From Tenacibaculum jejuense (GTDB lineage Bacteria > Bacteroidota > Bacteroidia > Flavobacteriales > Flavobacteriaceae), in the NCBI RefSeq assembly GCF_900198195.1, contig NZ_LT899436.1, forward strand, positions 186,001 through 250,000: a stretch of DNA of 64,000 nucleotides, read 5' to 3'. The number at the start of each line of letters is the position of its first letter. The stretch's first letter is position 1. Made by a program: the position numbers and the translations under genes. Shown one piece after another: positions 34,719 through 44,140 of the stretch. The notes beneath the pieces are model-generated. The model worked only from the letters and a program-made list of their open reading frames with translations. It had not been told where the DNA came from and did not search any database.

Positions 34719-36497
34719 TTATATAGTATCACCTCTTAATTTTCTAAATTTCTTTCTAGCATCTACTAAATAAATGCTTGACGGATAATCAAAAATTATT
34801 TTTTGGTAATATTCTTTTGCTTTTTCAGGATTATTTAGCTCATTATTGTAAAGTTCTGCAACATTATAGTACACATCATCAGCTAAAATTCCTTTTTGAT
34901 CGATTTCTAATATTTTTGCATATGCTAAAATAGCTTCATCAAACTTTTTCTTTTTGGTGAATAATTCTGCTTTTTTAAATAAAGCTTCATCTTCTATTGG
35001 TTGACCTTTAAATTCTGATATAACACCATCTAACAAATTCATGGCTTCATCATTCTTATTTTGATATGCTAATAAATCTGCTTTTGCATAAGACGCTAAA
35101 CCACTAGGTAAACTATCTTTAGGTTGATTATCAGATATAATTAAAAATAAATCTGCCGCATCGTTAGCTATTAGTTGACTAGTTGATCCTTTTAAAACTT
35201 TAAGTTGTGCTTTTGCCCATTTAAAATCACCTTTAAAATATGAGGTTTGTGCAACTTTATAACGTGCTTTTTGTCCTAATTCATGATTTTTAAATTGAGA
35301 TTGTACTTGCGAAAAATAAATTAAAGCTTTGTTGAACGTGTTTTGATACACCAGCACATCTGCTAATTTTAATTTTACATTTGCTTTTTGATATCTATTT
35401 TCAGAAAAACTCAACGCTTTTTCAAGTACTTTTTTTGCTTCCTCTGGTTCGTTTTTTTCAAACGTTAGATAATCTGCATAAGCAACTTGGATCGAAAATG
35501 TATTTCGATTTACACCAAACTCTTTGAAAACATTTTGAAATTCGGTTTCTATATTTTCCGCATTTGTAGCTATTGCAATTTTTAAATTCATTAAAATTGC
35601 ACTGAACTTATCTTCTGCATAATTTGATTTTTCTATGGTGAAATCAAAACATTTTTTTGCAGTTTCATAATCTTTGTTCTCAAAAGCAATTTCTCCTAAA
35701 TCATAAATTTTAATCAATTTATCATTATCTCTCTGATATAAAGCTTTGTTTTGAATTAAAGCTTTTCCGTACTCTTTTTGAGTTATGAATAACCAGCTTA
35801 GTAAGTCATTCCAAATATTTTTTGGATTACTTGCAGATTTACGAAGTAATGTTTTTTTGAAAAGAATATTATTTTCATTCTCACTATCGTCTGTAATATA
35901 TTTAGCTGTAAAACTTTTAATTGTGTTGAGGTAGTTTTCGTTGTGATCTAAAAAATTAATGTATTCATCGAACATTAAAGCGAAATCTCCTTTTTCTCCG
36001 TGAATTTGCGCTATTTGAAATTCGTAATGGAGATTCTTATTACTTTCAGAAGCTTTTTTGTATGCTTCTATAGCTAAATCTAATTTATTGTACCCTTTGA
36101 ATAAGTTAGCAATTGTACCACCATAACCTGATTTTTTTGAAATAGATTTAATAGCTTTTTTATAAAATTTTTCAGCTAAATCAGTTTGTTGCTGACGCTC
36201 ATAATTATAACCAATAATTACATTTAAAAAAGTGAGTGATGGTCGCTGTTTTATCTTAGTATTTAATAAGTCTGTTGCTATTTTAAACTGATCGGTTTCT
36301 TGATAGCAAGAAATTAACCGCTTTAAATAAGTAGTATTGTAAGGACTTTTGTTAACTAGCTCTTTATAAATCTGAGTAGCTTTTTCAAATTCATTATTTC
36401 TAAAATAATTTTCAGCTAATGCAAAATTATTAGATTGAGCATGAATAAATATGTTGCTAACCAGTGTAATAAGTAAAAATATACGAATCTTCATCAA
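34719..36497 (-). CDS. TPR repeat protein, exported
   Basis: 592 residues with a signal peptide (MMKIRIFLLITLVSNIFIHAQS). Almost the whole mature part is helical tetratricopeptide repeats: NFALAENYFRNNEFEKATQI, then later DLAEKFYKKAIKS, AEKALSF and the last pair DEAILAYAKILEIDQ and EKAKEYYQKII. Such proteins act as scaffolds. It is transcribed with DUF4286, M23, rsmA and mgtE, but no assignment to a known T9SS or envelope scaffold can be made from the sequence alone. In many flavobacterial genomes a protein like this lies directly before the DUF4286 gene. Confidence 0.85.
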   Translation of the reverse strand: MMKIRIFLLITLVSNIFIHAQSNNFALAENYFRNNEFEKATQIYKELVNKSPYNTTYLKRLISCYQETDQFKIATDLLNTKIKQRPSLTFLNVIIGYNYERQQQTDLAEKFYKKAIKSISKKSGYGGTIANLFKGYNKLDLAIEAYKKASESNKNLHYEFQIAQIHGEKGDFALMFDEYINFLDHNENYLNTIKSFTAKYITDDSENENNILFKKTLLRKSASNPKNIWNDLLSWLFITQKEYGKALIQNKALYQRDNDKLIKIYDLGEIAFENKDYETAKKCFDFTIEKSNYAEDKFSAILMNLKIAIATNAENIETEFQNVFKEFGVNRNTFSIQVAYADYLTFEKNEPEEAKKVLEKALSFSENRYQKANVKLKLADVLVYQNTFNKALIYFSQVQSQFKNHELGQKARYKVAQTSYFKGDFKWAKAQLKVLKGSTSQLIANDAADLFLIISDNQPKDSLPSGLASYAKADLLAYQNKNDEAMNLLDGVISEFKGQPIEDEALFKKAELFTKKKKFDEAILAYAKILEIDQKGILADDVYYNVAELYNNELNNPEKAKEYYQKIIFDYPSSIYLVDARKKFRKLRGDTI

Positions 36498-36567
36498 TCA
36501 AAAATAAGCAACAATATTGTTAAAAATACATTAAAAAAAAGGTTTTTTATAGAAACTTTGTAATGTT

Positions 36568-36583
36568 TTGGCACGAAGTTTGT
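36568..36583 (+). promoter_or_regulatory. Sigma-54 (RpoN)-like promoter
   Basis: TTGGCACG-N4-TTGT, with GG and GT exactly 10 bp apart. This differs from the sigma-54 consensus TTGGCACG-N4-TTGC in only the last base of the -12 element. It lies 35 nt upstream of the start of the 47-residue gene. I found no TAnnTTTG element in this gap. Confidence 0.6.
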
Positions 36584-36618
36584 CTTATTCTTTGTGTATA
36601 ACTAAACAATTTACCAAG

Positions 36619-36762
36619 ATGAAAAATTTAACTAAGCAATACGATTTAGCCAATAATAAAGCAAAAGAATTCATGAAGAACGGACAAATATCTCAATATT
36701 TTGAGGCTTTATTAGAAGTAAACAGATATAAAAAATTAATGACCATTGTTGTTTCGAATTAA
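36619..36762 (+). CDS. Small protein of 47 residues under a sigma-54-like promoter
   Basis: Predicted product MKNLTKQYDLANNKAKEF..., with no signal peptide or membrane segment, a basic middle and a hydrophobic tail. I used the ATG at 36619: the frame is open further upstream but that would start inside the promoter. It sits alone between a reverse-strand TPR protein and serS, and is followed by a GC-rich-looped hairpin. The residue pattern (amphipathic helices with Lys/Gln/Tyr) and a dedicated promoter make it look like a regulated small protein; I cannot name the family. I believe similar short proteins exist in other flavobacteria, but this was not checked. Confidence 0.65.
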   Translation: MKNLTKQYDLANNKAKEFMKNGQISQYFEALLEVNRYKKLMTIVVSN

Positions 36763-36771
36763 TATATAAAC

Positions 36772-36802
36772 ACAGTAACCAGCGGCGCGCACTGATTACT
36801 GT
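36772..36802 (+). terminator. Hairpin after the 47-residue gene, GC-rich loop
   Basis: ACAGTAACCAG pairs with CTGATTACTGT at 10 of 11 positions around the loop CGGCGCGCA. Only a short TATTT follows, so termination on the forward strand is weak; it would also end up after serS on the reverse strand. Confidence 0.6.
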
Positions 36803-36811
36803 TATTTCATA

Positions 36812-38086
36812 TTAATCTATCATTTCAAACCCGCAATAAGGTACCAATACTTCTGGTATTTTTATTCCTTCAGCAGTTTGATAATTTTCTAAAATAGCTG
36901 CCAATACTCTTGGTAAAGCAAGAGAACTTCCATTAAGAGTATGCGCTAATTGATTTTTACCTTCATTATTTTTATAACGTAATTTTAAGCGATTTGCTTG
37001 AAACGTTTCAAAGTTAGAAGCTGAACTGATTTCTAACCACCTTTCTTGAGCTGTAGAATACAATTCAAAATCAAAAGTTAAAGCAGCTGTAAATCCAGTA
37101 TCTCCACCACATAATCTTAAAATTCGATATGGTAATTTTAATTCTCTTAAAATTCCTTTTATGTGTTCAACCATTCCATTTAAAGCTTCGTAAGAATTTT
37201 CTGGCTTTTCAACTCTAACAATTTCAACTTTATCAAATTGGTGTAAACGATTTAAACCACGTACATGTGCACCATAACTACCTGCTTCTCTACGGAAACA
37301 AGGAGTGTAACCTGTTAATGTGATAGGTAAATCTGCTTCTTTAACTAAAGATCCTCTGTATAAATTTGTGATAGGAACTTCGGCAGTAGGAATTAAATAT
37401 AAATCATCAGCAGTCACATGGTACATTTGACCTTCTTTATCAGGTAATTGACCTGTTCCAAATCCAGAAGCTTCATTCACTAAATGAGGGACTTGAACTT
37501 CGTTATAACCTGCGCTTGTGTTTTTATCTAAAAAATAATTAATTAAAGCACGTTGTAAACGAGCACCTTTTCCTTTATAGACAGGAAAACCAGCACCAGA
37601 AATTTTTGCGCCCAAATCAAAATCTATAATATCGTATTTCTTAGCAAGTTCCCAGTGAGGAAGTGCTTTTTCTCCTAAATCAGGAATAGTTCCTTCTTTA
37701 TAAACTTCTTCGTTATCTTCTTCCGAAGTTCCAGCAACAACTGAAGCGTGAGGAACATTAGGAATTTGATATAATACGTCTTGAAGTTTCGTTGTTACAT
37801 CGTTTAATTGCTCTGTAAGCTCTTTTCCATTTTCTTTTAACTGACTAGTTTTTTCTTTTAAAAGATTTGCTTTCTGAACTTCACCAGATTTAAAGAGCAT
37901 ACCTATTTCTTTGGACAGTTTATTAGAATCAGCTAATACATTATCTAAAGAAACTTGAGTAGATCTTCTAGTTTCGTCAAGTTGTAAAACATTATTAATA
38001 ATAGCTTCTGCGTTAGCAAAATTCCTTTTTGCTAGACCTTCTAATACAACATCTTTGTTGTCTCGAATAAACTGAACTTGTAACAT
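36812..38086 (-). CDS. serS: Serine--tRNA ligase
   Basis: A 424-residue class II synthetase charging tRNA-Ser (and tRNA-Sec). The N-terminal tRNA-binding coiled coil (about residues 25-100) is present; class II motif 2 is TPCFRREAGSYGAHVRGLNRLHQF and motif 3 is near the C-terminus in LAHTLNGSSLALPRVLAAILE. Length and motifs are normal. The gene is transcribed alone from a promoter 20 nt upstream. Confidence 0.97.
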   Translation of the reverse strand: MLQVQFIRDNKDVVLEGLAKRNFANAEAIINNVLQLDETRRSTQVSLDNVLADSNKLSKEIGMLFKSGEVQKANLLKEKTSQLKENGKELTEQLNDVTTKLQDVLYQIPNVPHASVVAGTSEEDNEEVYKEGTIPDLGEKALPHWELAKKYDIIDFDLGAKISGAGFPVYKGKGARLQRALINYFLDKNTSAGYNEVQVPHLVNEASGFGTGQLPDKEGQMYHVTADDLYLIPTAEVPITNLYRGSLVKEADLPITLTGYTPCFRREAGSYGAHVRGLNRLHQFDKVEIVRVEKPENSYEALNGMVEHIKGILRELKLPYRILRLCGGDTGFTAALTFDFELYSTAQERWLEISSASNFETFQANRLKLRYKNNEGKNQLAHTLNGSSLALPRVLAAILENYQTAEGIKIPEVLVPYCGFEMID

Positions 38087-38106
38087 AAGTTGAATTTTTT
38101 AGGCGA

Positions 38107-38137
38107 CAAAGATACACGAAGCACTAGACTTAAACAA
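38107..38137 (-). promoter_or_regulatory. Promoter of serS
   Basis: On the reverse strand, TTG at 38135-38137 and TATCTTTG at 38107-38114, 20 bp apart. The leader before the start codon is about 15 nt. Confidence 0.6.
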
Positions 38138-38144
38138 TCTATAC

Positions 38145-39077
38145 TTATAGATTATTATCAATGTAATTTAAACAAAACTTTTTGTCAAGTTCTAATTGTT
38201 TCGTCAAGGCTTCTATTGAATTAAACTTTTGTTCTTCTCTGATAAAGTATATTAATTCTGTTGTAATTGTTTTATCATATAGGTTTTCTGAAAAATCAAA
38301 GAAATTAACTTCTATAGTTTGATGTGTACCATCTATAGTTGGTCTATTACCAATATTCATCATCCCGTAAAAACAATTATCTTTAATTTCAGATTTTACA
38401 AGATAGACCCCAGCCTTAGGAATTAATTTGTAGTCTTCTTTTATGGTGATGTTAGCAGTAGGAAAACCTATTTTGTTTCCTAAGTTATTGCCAGTAACAA
38501 CTTTTCCAGCTAAAATAAAATTGTATCCTAAATAATTGTTTGCTGTTTTTAGATTTCCATTTTTTAGAGCATTTCTAATTTTTGTAGAACTTACAGCTAC
38601 ACTATCTATATCTTGAGCAGGAATCTCTTCAACTTTAAAATTATAGATATGAGAAAATTCAGTTAATTGCTCAATATTTCCCTCTCTGTTTTTTCCAAAG
38701 TGATGATCATAACCAATGATTAATTTTGAAATTTTTAGTTGATTCACTAAAATATCACGAACAAAATCAAGAGCTGTTAATCTAGAAAACTCTTTACTAA
38801 AGGGATGAATAATTAAATAATCCAATCCAATTTTTTCAAGTAATTCAGTACGTTCTTCAATTGTATTTATCAATTTAACAGAAGCTTCTTTCTGAAGTAC
38901 CATTCTAGGGTGTGGAAAAAACGTAAGTAATACAGATTTTTTACCGTTGTTCTTAGCCTCATCTACTAGTTTTTTTATTATCTTTTGATGTCCAATATGA
39001 ACTCCATCAAAAGTACCAATAGTTACATAAGTTTCTTGAGTTGGAGTGAAATCTGAAATAGAGTAAACTGTTTCCAA
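38145..39077 (-). CDS. ribF: Bifunctional riboflavin kinase/FAD synthetase
   Basis: Converts riboflavin to FMN and then to FAD. The 310-residue protein has the FAD synthetase nucleotidyltransferase domain first, with GTFDGVHIGHQKII near residue 24 and YDHHFGKNREG further on, and the flavokinase domain second, with NYLGYNFILAGKVVTGNNLGNKIGFPTANI. Both domains are complete, so the protein should make both FMN and FAD. It lies upstream of serS on the same strand with 58 bp between. Confidence 0.95.
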   Translation of the reverse strand: METVYSISDFTPTQETYVTIGTFDGVHIGHQKIIKKLVDEAKNNGKKSVLLTFFPHPRMVLQKEASVKLINTIEERTELLEKIGLDYLIIHPFSKEFSRLTALDFVRDILVNQLKISKLIIGYDHHFGKNREGNIEQLTEFSHIYNFKVEEIPAQDIDSVAVSSTKIRNALKNGNLKTANNYLGYNFILAGKVVTGNNLGNKIGFPTANITIKEDYKLIPKAGVYLVKSEIKDNCFYGMMNIGNRPTIDGTHQTIEVNFFDFSENLYDKTITTELIYFIREEQKFNSIEALTKQLELDKKFCLNYIDNNL

Positions 39078-39261
39078 ATGCTATAGTATAGTTTATGCAA
39101 ATTTACAAGTAAAAAATACAAGAAAACACATGAGTTCGTAAAATGTGATAATATTAAAAAAAACGCTTAGTTATTGATTAAATAATAATAAAAAGTGTCA
39201 AAATATTTTAGGAATGAAAAAAAATTGTATTTTGCGATATAGTTAACAAATTATTTACATT

Positions 39262-42099
39262 ATGATGAAAAAATTATTATTAGCTGCCTTTCTGTTATTG
39301 AGCAGCTCATTAATGATTGCACAAACCACCATTACTGGTACGGTAAATGATGCATCTCTTGGTGGTCCTCTACCAGGAGCAGATATTAAAATTTCTAGAA
39401 AAGCAGTAGGTACCACTACTGATTTTGATGGGAAGTTTACATTAGTAGTAAATGACAAACCACCATTTACTCTTGAGATCTCTTCTTTAGGATATCAAAC
39501 TCAAAAAGTAGAAATCACAAAAAACAATCAAGTAGTTACTGTTGCTTTAAAGGAGAACGCTACAGCTTTAGATGAAGTAGTTGTTTCGGCTTCGAGAACT
39601 CCTGAAAGAATTATGGAATCTCCAGTAACAGTGGAGCGATTTGATTCTAGAGCAATTAAAAATACTTCTTCGCCTTCTTTCTATGATGGTTTAGAAAACC
39701 TAAAAGGTGTAGACATTAATACAAATAGTTTAACCTTTAAGTCTGTTAATACCAGAGGTTTTGCAACATTTGCAAATACACGTTTTATGCAATTAGTGGA
39801 TGGAATGGATAATTCATCACCTGCATTAAACTTTGCTTTAGGTAACTTATTAGGGTTATCAGAGCTAGATGTAAAGAGTGTAGAATTACTTCCTGGAGCA
39901 TCGTCTGCATTATATGGTGCAAATGCTTTTAACGGTATTATGTTTATGACTAGTAAAAGTCCGTTTGATGATGCTGGTGTTAGTTTTGTCGCAAAAACAG
40001 GTTTTACAAGTCAGCAAGCAGCTGGAGATAATGAGTTTTATGATGTTAGTATGAGAATGGCTCACACTTTTAGTGACTATTTTGCTGCTAAAGCAACTTT
40101 TTCATATTTAAAAGGTACGGAATGGTTCGCAACTGATGATCGTAATACTTTAAATGGAGACTATACTTTCGGAAACAGAGAGTCTGATCCAAACTATGAT
40201 GGTTTAAATGTTTATGGTGATGAAGTGTCTACCAATTTAGGTGGTGCAATTGGTGAAGTAAGTAGAACTGGTTATAACGAAAGTGAATTAATGGATTATG
40301 ATGCTAGAAGTATGAAGTTTGGAGCATCTTTACATTACAGACCTTTAGGAAATGACCGTTTAGAAATTATATGGAACTCTAAATATGGTAGAGGTAATAC
40401 GATTTACCAAGGTGCAAACCGTTACTACATTAAGAACTTCTTTATGGAGCAACATAAATTAGAATTTAGAGGTAAGTATTTCTTCGTTAGAGGATATTTA
40501 ACTTCTGAAGATGCTGGAGATTCTTACGATACTAGATTTACAGCTATAAATTTAAACAGAGCATGGAAAGGTGATAGAGCATGGTTCCAAGATTATGCAG
40601 CAGCTTACCTAGGAGCAGATCCAAGAGTTCAAGCTTCAAATCATCAAATCGCAAGAGATTATGCTGATGGATATATCAATAATGGAACAACAAGAATTGC
40701 ACGTAATGATGGATCTGGAGTTAGACCAGATGCCGGAACACCTGAATTCAATAGATTATTCCAACAAGTTATTGCTGATCCAGACTTAGCAACTGGTTCA
40801 AAGTTTCAAGATGAATCTCAGATTCGTCATGTAGATGCAAATCTTAACTTAAAAGAGTACATCGATTTTGCTGAAGTTCAAGTAGGAGGTTCTTACAGAG
40901 AATATTTATTAAACTCTCAAGGTACTATTTATACTGATTTTGATGGACCTATTACTTACGATGAATATGGTGTTTATACACAAATTCAAAAGAAATTGAT
41001 GGATGATAGATTAAAGTTAACAGGATCTATCAGATACGATAAAGCTCAAAACTTCGATGGGAATTTCTCTCCAAGAATTTCTGTAGCTTATGCTGCTGGA
41101 GAAAGTAAGAATCACAACTTTAGAGCATCTTTTCAAACAGGATTTAGAAATCCAACTACTCAAGATCAATACATTGGTTTAGATGTTGGTAGAGCTTTCT
41201 TAGTAGGTTCTGCTCCAGATAATTTAGATCGTTATGTTACTCCGCAAATTGATTTAAGTGGTAACGGTACGGCAATAACAGGATTACCAAGTATAGCTAT
41301 TACTGGTAGAGCAGGATATGAGAACGCATTCTCAGCTACTTCTGCTCAAGTATTTGCTCAAACAGGAAATGTTTCTGATTTAGTAGTTGCAGATGTTGGT
41401 TTAGTAAAACCAGAAAAAGTAACTGCTTTTGAAGTAGGTTATCGTTCTGCTATTCCAACAGGGGATAATAAATTAAGTGTAGATTTAAGTGTGTATTATA
41501 ACGAATATGAAGATTTTATTGCAAATGAAAATGTAGTAGCTCCTTTATATGGAAATGTAAATTTATCTGATACAGCTCCAATTGGACCAGGAGGTGCTCC
41601 AGTGCCATTGGCAATTGCTTCTTTAGCGAATGGAGATACAGCTGTATTTAACACTTATACTAATACAGATTCAGATATTAGTTCTTACGGTGCTACTATT
41701 GGATTGAATACTAAAATATTTAATGGTTTTAACGTAGGTTTAAACTATACATTATCTAAGTTTGATTTTGACCAGTCTACTGACCCTGATTTTGAAGCTG
41801 GTTTTAATACACCTGAACACAAAATCAAATTACAATTTGGACATAATAATTTATTTGAGAACTTCGGATTTAATATTAATGCGAGATGGCAAGATGAGTA
41901 TTTATGGGAGTCTACTTTCCATGATGCTGTAATCGATTCTCGTACAGTATTAGATGCTCAAATTAACTATAGAATTCCTTCAATCAAATCAATAATCAAA
42001 GTTGGAGGAGCGAACTTAACAGGAAAAGAGTACTTAAGTGCACCTGGTGTTGGAGCGATTGGATCTCAGTACTTTATCTCATGGACAATTAATAACTAA
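39262..42099 (+). CDS. TonB-dependent receptor with N-terminal carboxypeptidase-like domain
   Basis: An outer-membrane active-transport barrel of 945 residues. After the signal peptide (ending LMIAQ) comes a CarboxypepD_reg-like domain at about residues 22-110 (GTVNDASLGGPLPGADI, then STTTDFDGKFTLVV and LEISSLGYQTQKV), a plug at about 115-235 starting DEVVVSASRTPERI with LPGASSALYGANAFNG, and a C-terminal barrel. It is followed after 3 bp by a GDSL-type lipoprotein gene, so the pair may process and import a lipid-like or esterified compound. This resembles SusC only loosely: there is no SusD homologue next to it. The ligand is unknown. Two ATGs (39262 and 39265) are adjacent and either could be the start. 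Confidence 0.92.
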   Translation: MMKKLLLAAFLLLSSSLMIAQTTITGTVNDASLGGPLPGADIKISRKAVGTTTDFDGKFTLVVNDKPPFTLEISSLGYQTQKVEITKNNQVVTVALKENATALDEVVVSASRTPERIMESPVTVERFDSRAIKNTSSPSFYDGLENLKGVDINTNSLTFKSVNTRGFATFANTRFMQLVDGMDNSSPALNFALGNLLGLSELDVKSVELLPGASSALYGANAFNGIMFMTSKSPFDDAGVSFVAKTGFTSQQAAGDNEFYDVSMRMAHTFSDYFAAKATFSYLKGTEWFATDDRNTLNGDYTFGNRESDPNYDGLNVYGDEVSTNLGGAIGEVSRTGYNESELMDYDARSMKFGASLHYRPLGNDRLEIIWNSKYGRGNTIYQGANRYYIKNFFMEQHKLEFRGKYFFVRGYLTSEDAGDSYDTRFTAINLNRAWKGDRAWFQDYAAAYLGADPRVQASNHQIARDYADGYINNGTTRIARNDGSGVRPDAGTPEFNRLFQQVIADPDLATGSKFQDESQIRHVDANLNLKEYIDFAEVQVGGSYREYLLNSQGTIYTDFDGPITYDEYGVYTQIQKKLMDDRLKLTGSIRYDKAQNFDGNFSPRISVAYAAGESKNHNFRASFQTGFRNPTTQDQYIGLDVGRAFLVGSAPDNLDRYVTPQIDLSGNGTAITGLPSIAITGRAGYENAFSATSAQVFAQTGNVSDLVVADVGLVKPEKVTAFEVGYRSAIPTGDNKLSVDLSVYYNEYEDFIANENVVAPLYGNVNLSDTAPIGPGGAPVPLAIASLANGDTAVFNTYTNTDSDISSYGATIGLNTKIFNGFNVGLNYTLSKFDFDQSTDPDFEAGFNTPEHKIKLQFGHNNLFENFGFNINARWQDEYLWESTFHDAVIDSRTVLDAQINYRIPSIKSIIKVGGANLTGKEYLSAPGVGAIGSQYFISWTINN

Positions 42100-42102
42100 A
42101 AA

Positions 42103-43782
42103 ATGAACAGAATGAAATTTAAATATAGTTGGTTAGCTCTTGTTTTATTAGGGTTAACTGCATGTGATGTAAATAATGACCTTGAACCTATTCTTCAACC
42201 AGAACCTGAATTAGCTCCGTTAAATGTAAATGGATTAGATTTTTCTAACTATATAGCTGTTGGTGCTTCTTTTACAGCTGGTTTTACAGATAATGCACTA
42301 TTTATTGCAGCGCAAGAAAATTCTTTTCCGAATATTTTAGCTCAAAAATTTGCTTTAGGTGGTGGAGGTAATTTTTCACAACCTTTAATGAATGATAACG
42401 TAGGAGGTTTGTTATTTGGAGGAACTCAAATTCAAGGACCAAGATTATTTTTTAATGGTACAGGACCAACTTCCTTAGGAGTTTTTGGAGCTACTCCTTC
42501 AACTGATGTTACTGTGCCGGTAACAGGTAGTGTTGGGAACTATGGAATTCCGGGAGCTAAAAGTTTTCACTTTGTAGCACCAGGTTATGGAAATTTAAGT
42601 GCAGTTCCTTTAAATTTAGCTAATCCATATTTTGCAAGATTTTCATCAGGAGCTACAGCTACTGTTTTAGGTGATGCGGTTACAAGACAGCCTACTTTTT
42701 TCTCTCTTTCAGAAATTGGAGGAAATGATGTTTTAGGTTATGCTTTAGCAGGAGGAACCGGAGTAAGTCAAGAAGGAAATATTGATCCTTCTACTTATGG
42801 AAGAACAGATATAACTGATACAAATGTGTTTGCGAACGTAATGAACAACATGGTTACTGCTTTAACATCTAATGGAGCTAAAGGAGTAGTTGGTAATTTA
42901 CCTTATATTACAACATTAGCGCATTTCACTACTGTGCCTTTCAATCCTTTAGATCCTACAGCAAATACAGATGCAGGAGCTCAATTAGCAGCACAAATAC
43001 CATTATTAAATAATGTATACGGTGCAATAAACCAAATTTATGCAGGTGCTGGTCAACCAGAGAGATCAATTGTTTTTTCTCCTGATGGACCAAATGCTGT
43101 TGTTGTTTACGATGAGGATGCTACAGATTTATCTATGGCAATAACAAGTACTTTAGCGGCAAGCCCTACATTTGTTCCTTTTGTTCAATCTTTAAACTTA
43201 CCTGCAGCTGCTGCTCCTTTAGTAGCTCAATTGTTAGGAAAACAATACGGTAAGGCGAGATCTGCAACATCTAGTGATTTATTTGTGTTGCCAAGTAGTG
43301 CTATTATCGGAACAGTAAACCAAGATGCAGCTGCACAGTTAATAGCTGATAGTATGGGACAATTGCCAGTGGCTTTAGCAGGTCAGTTTTCTGCACATGG
43401 AGTTACCTTACCTTTAGCAGATAGATGGGTATTAACGCCTCAAGAGCAAGAGGAGATTAGAAAAGCAACAGATGCTTATAATTCAACAATTAAAGCTTTA
43501 GCAGATGCTAATGATTTAGCTTTTGTTGATTTTAATCAAGTTTTACAAGAAGGAGCTACGAGTGGGCTTAAATTTGATAGATATATCCTTACTACAGATT
43601 TAGTAACTGGTGGTTTAGTTAGTTTAGATGGAGTACATTTAACAGCTAGAGGTTATGCTTTAATGGCTAATAAATTCCTTGAAGCTATAGATGAAAAATA
43701 TGGAAGTAATTTTGCAAATGCTGTAGATGGTTTAGCAAAAGCAGATGATTATCCTACAAATTATTCTCCTTCACTTAGGTAG
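42103..43782 (+). CDS. SGNH/GDSL-type hydrolase lipoprotein, partner of the TonB receptor
   Basis: 559 residues with a lipoprotein signal (LALVLLGLTACDVNND; Cys21). The GDSL blocks are clear: GASFTAGF with nucleophile Ser56 (block I), GGND with Asn208 (block III), and DGVHLTARG with Asp509 and His512 (block V). A large insertion of about 290 residues lies between blocks III and V, so it is not a simple lipase. The protein is anchored and faces the outside or periplasm. It starts 3 bp after the TonB receptor gene and its product should therefore be made with it. I could not identify the ester substrate. Confidence 0.88.
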   Translation: MNRMKFKYSWLALVLLGLTACDVNNDLEPILQPEPELAPLNVNGLDFSNYIAVGASFTAGFTDNALFIAAQENSFPNILAQKFALGGGGNFSQPLMNDNVGGLLFGGTQIQGPRLFFNGTGPTSLGVFGATPSTDVTVPVTGSVGNYGIPGAKSFHFVAPGYGNLSAVPLNLANPYFARFSSGATATVLGDAVTRQPTFFSLSEIGGNDVLGYALAGGTGVSQEGNIDPSTYGRTDITDTNVFANVMNNMVTALTSNGAKGVVGNLPYITTLAHFTTVPFNPLDPTANTDAGAQLAAQIPLLNNVYGAINQIYAGAGQPERSIVFSPDGPNAVVVYDEDATDLSMAITSTLAASPTFVPFVQSLNLPAAAAPLVAQLLGKQYGKARSATSSDLFVLPSSAIIGTVNQDAAAQLIADSMGQLPVALAGQFSAHGVTLPLADRWVLTPQEQEEIRKATDAYNSTIKALADANDLAFVDFNQVLQEGATSGLKFDRYILTTDLVTGGLVSLDGVHLTARGYALMANKFLEAIDEKYGSNFANAVDGLAKADDYPTNYSPSLR

Positions 43783-43805
43783 AGTAAATAAAAAATATCA
43801 TAATG

Positions 43806-43837
43806 TAAAAAAGGTTGAGAATTTTTCTCAGCCTTTT
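43806..43837. terminator. Terminator after the GDSL lipoprotein gene
   Basis: AAGGTTGAGA pairs with TCTCAGCCTT (one G-T pair) around ATTTT, with T-run after. It overlaps the 3' end of the next, reverse-strand gene. Confidence 0.85.
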
Positions 43838-44055
43838 TTTGTGTCGTCATTTTTCTTATTGTCAATTATATATTTCTTGTATTTACCATCTTTGTATCTA
43901 TCGTAAATAAAAGTAGGCATTAATATAAAAGACATATACATCACACCAAGCCCCATAACTATTTGTGCTTTTTCATGATTTGTATTTAGAAGATAAGCTC
44001 CAATAATCATCCATAATAAAAAGATGATGAAAAGTATAGGAATGATTTTTTTCAT
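43828..44055 (-). CDS. Small membrane protein of 75 residues
   Basis: Two hydrophobic segments (about residues 4-22 and 30-48) and a basic, Lys/Asp-rich tail (YKDGKYKKYIIDNKKNDDTKKG). No recognised family. A separate terminator lies downstream (on the other strand's terminator), and its own stop codon lies at the edge of the preceding terminator hairpin. It is probably a real gene, because it has a sound start and is not antisense to a large coding region, but the support is moderate. Confidence 0.6.
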   Translation of the reverse strand: MKKIIPILFIIFLLWMIIGAYLLNTNHEKAQIVMGLGVMYMSFILMPTFIYDRYKDGKYKKYIIDNKKNDDTKKG

Positions 44056-44084
44056 TTTTGATTATGTTTTTATGATACAAAAAT

Positions 44085-44113
44085 AAAAAACCTACTAAGA
44101 TTAATTTAGTAGG
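44085..44113 (-). terminator. Terminator of glyQS
   Basis: On the reverse strand, CCTACTAA pairs with TTAGTAGG around a 7-base loop, followed by a T-rich run (44085-44090 and beyond). Confidence 0.85.
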
Positions 44114-44140
44114 CTTTATATTGTTTTTAGAGTGTATTTT

